From Labrys monachus (GTDB taxonomy: Bacteria; Pseudomonadota; Alphaproteobacteria; Rhizobiales; Labraceae), in contig NZ_JAUSVK010000001.1 of the NCBI RefSeq assembly GCF_030814655.1, forward strand, positions 5,587,001 through 5,651,000: a stretch of 64,000 bases of DNA. The letters run 5' to 3'. Shown here piece after piece: positions 63,520 to 64,000 of the stretch. The notes below the pieces were generated by a model, which ran no database searches, had not been told where the DNA came from, and saw nothing but the letters and a program-made list of their open reading frames with translations. Both the position numbers and the translations under genes were made by a program. Positions within the stretch are counted from its first letter, which is position 1; each line of letters starts with the position of its first letter.

Positions 63520-64000
63520 TCAGCTTTGCCACAGGAACTTGCCGCTGCCTCCCGCGCAGTCGCATTCGAAGAGATACCCACAGCCGCCGCCGAAGTTCAT
63601 TCCGCTCCCGTCGTCGGGGCCTTCTTCAAGCTGAACGACGAAGCGCATCGGCTCGCCGCAATGATCGCAGCTCGGCGTCTCATCGCCCTGCAGCCAGTCC
63701 GCCTCGCCGCCGATGAACCCGAGAACCTCCTGCTCGCGGCCGGGATGGCGCTCTTCCCAGAGCGTGCGGGCCTGCCCGTAATCGGCGGCCTGGACCTGCT
63801 CGATGCGGGCGCCATAGGGCTTGCCCCGCACGACCTCGCCCTCGGACGGCGCCTCCACGATCCCGAGGCCGTCGATGCCGGTGCCTATCACGGCATTGCA
63901 TCCGCCATCCGCTTCCCAATCCGAACACATGCCGGGATCGTTCGCGCACATGAAGATGAGGTGGAGCCGCCGCGCTCCGGCAAGCCGGACCTGACCGAGG
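63520..64000 (-). CDS. DUF1963/YwqG-like protein (5' end beyond window)
   Basis: About 160 C-terminal residues; the frame is open through the right edge, where GQVRLAGARRLHLIFMCANDP lies upstream of an internal ATG at 63951. The domain has cysteine-rich ends (CDHCGEP, ECDCAGG), YGQARTLWEERHPGRE and DETPSCDHCGEPMRFVVQ, typical of DUF1963. No enzymatic role is established. A degraded copy of its last 28 codons lies at 59906, on the other side of the exporter cluster. Confidence 0.8.
   Translation of the reverse strand, partial: LGQVRLAGARRLHLIFMCANDPGMCSDWEADGGCNAVIGTGIDGLGIVEAPSEGEVVRGKPYGARIEQVQAADYGQARTLWEERHPGREQEVLGFIGGEADWLQGDETPSCDHCGEPMRFVVQLEEGPDDGSGMNFGGGCGYLFECDCAGGSGKFLWQS

Overview
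This is a GC-rich chromosomal segment, most likely from an alphaproteobacterium of the Hyphomicrobiales (Rhizobiales). The evidence is gene content: a RegB/RegA redox two-component pair beside a cyo quinol oxidase operon, an fdsGBACD-type NAD-dependent formate dehydrogenase, the HutF branch of histidine degradation under HutC, an Omp25/31-like porin, and palindromic repeats in the style of rhizobial intergenic mosaic elements. Genus cannot be read from the sequence. No tRNA, rRNA or CRISPR array was seen.

Layout. 1-3433: sugar or polyol catabolism (TPP-dependent E1 alpha cut by the left edge, FGGY kinase, divergent SorC regulator). 3538-8754: leftward run with an acyl carrier protein, a GNAT acyltransferase, an outer-membrane beta-barrel, a fatty-acyl-AMP-ligase-like enzyme and an MFS permease. 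8936-15866: tightly packed cyoABCD-surf1-regB-regA. 15917-19562: two DUF2314 paralogues around a LysR/DUF1127-like pair, then an XRE regulator and an NTF2-like protein. 19966-29501: hut locus (hutU, hutC, hutF, a polar amino-acid ABC importer, and a HutH-like protein lacking the Ala-Ser-Gly cofactor triad). 29517-31716: PfkB kinase, a GlsB-like gene with a frameshift, a Gly/His-rich secreted protein. 31903-38277: fdsGBACD formate dehydrogenase. 38696-40393: rpsA with a strong terminator. 40523-44429: ABM protein, PfkB kinase, membrane-spanning AraC-type regulator, alpha/beta hydrolase. 44496-49975: seven-gene leftward operon (GntR, BtpA-like, two unrecognised proteins, ribose-type ABC importer). 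50247-53307: TrpX-type ABC importer. 53382-57654: accessory region with an AT-rich membrane-protein gene, direct repeats, almost no convincing coding sequence and a complete IS3-family element. 57749-63275: FUSC-type exporter and a NEW3-domain/ABC export cluster. 63520-64000: DUF1963 gene cut by the right edge, with a decayed copy of its 3' end at 59906.

How it fits together. The window encodes nutrient capture and respiration: formate oxidation supplies NADH, the bo3-type oxidase is the terminal oxidase, and RegBA, encoded in the same run, probably couples quinone redox state to its expression. The hut genes carry clear HutC-type palindromes at both promoters facing the regulator. The main novelty candidates are the MIO-less HutH homologue, the acyl-ligase/ACP/GNAT cluster, the two unrecognised proteins in the BtpA/ABC operon, and several families of palindromic repeats, one of which appears to have entered the fdhD reading frame.
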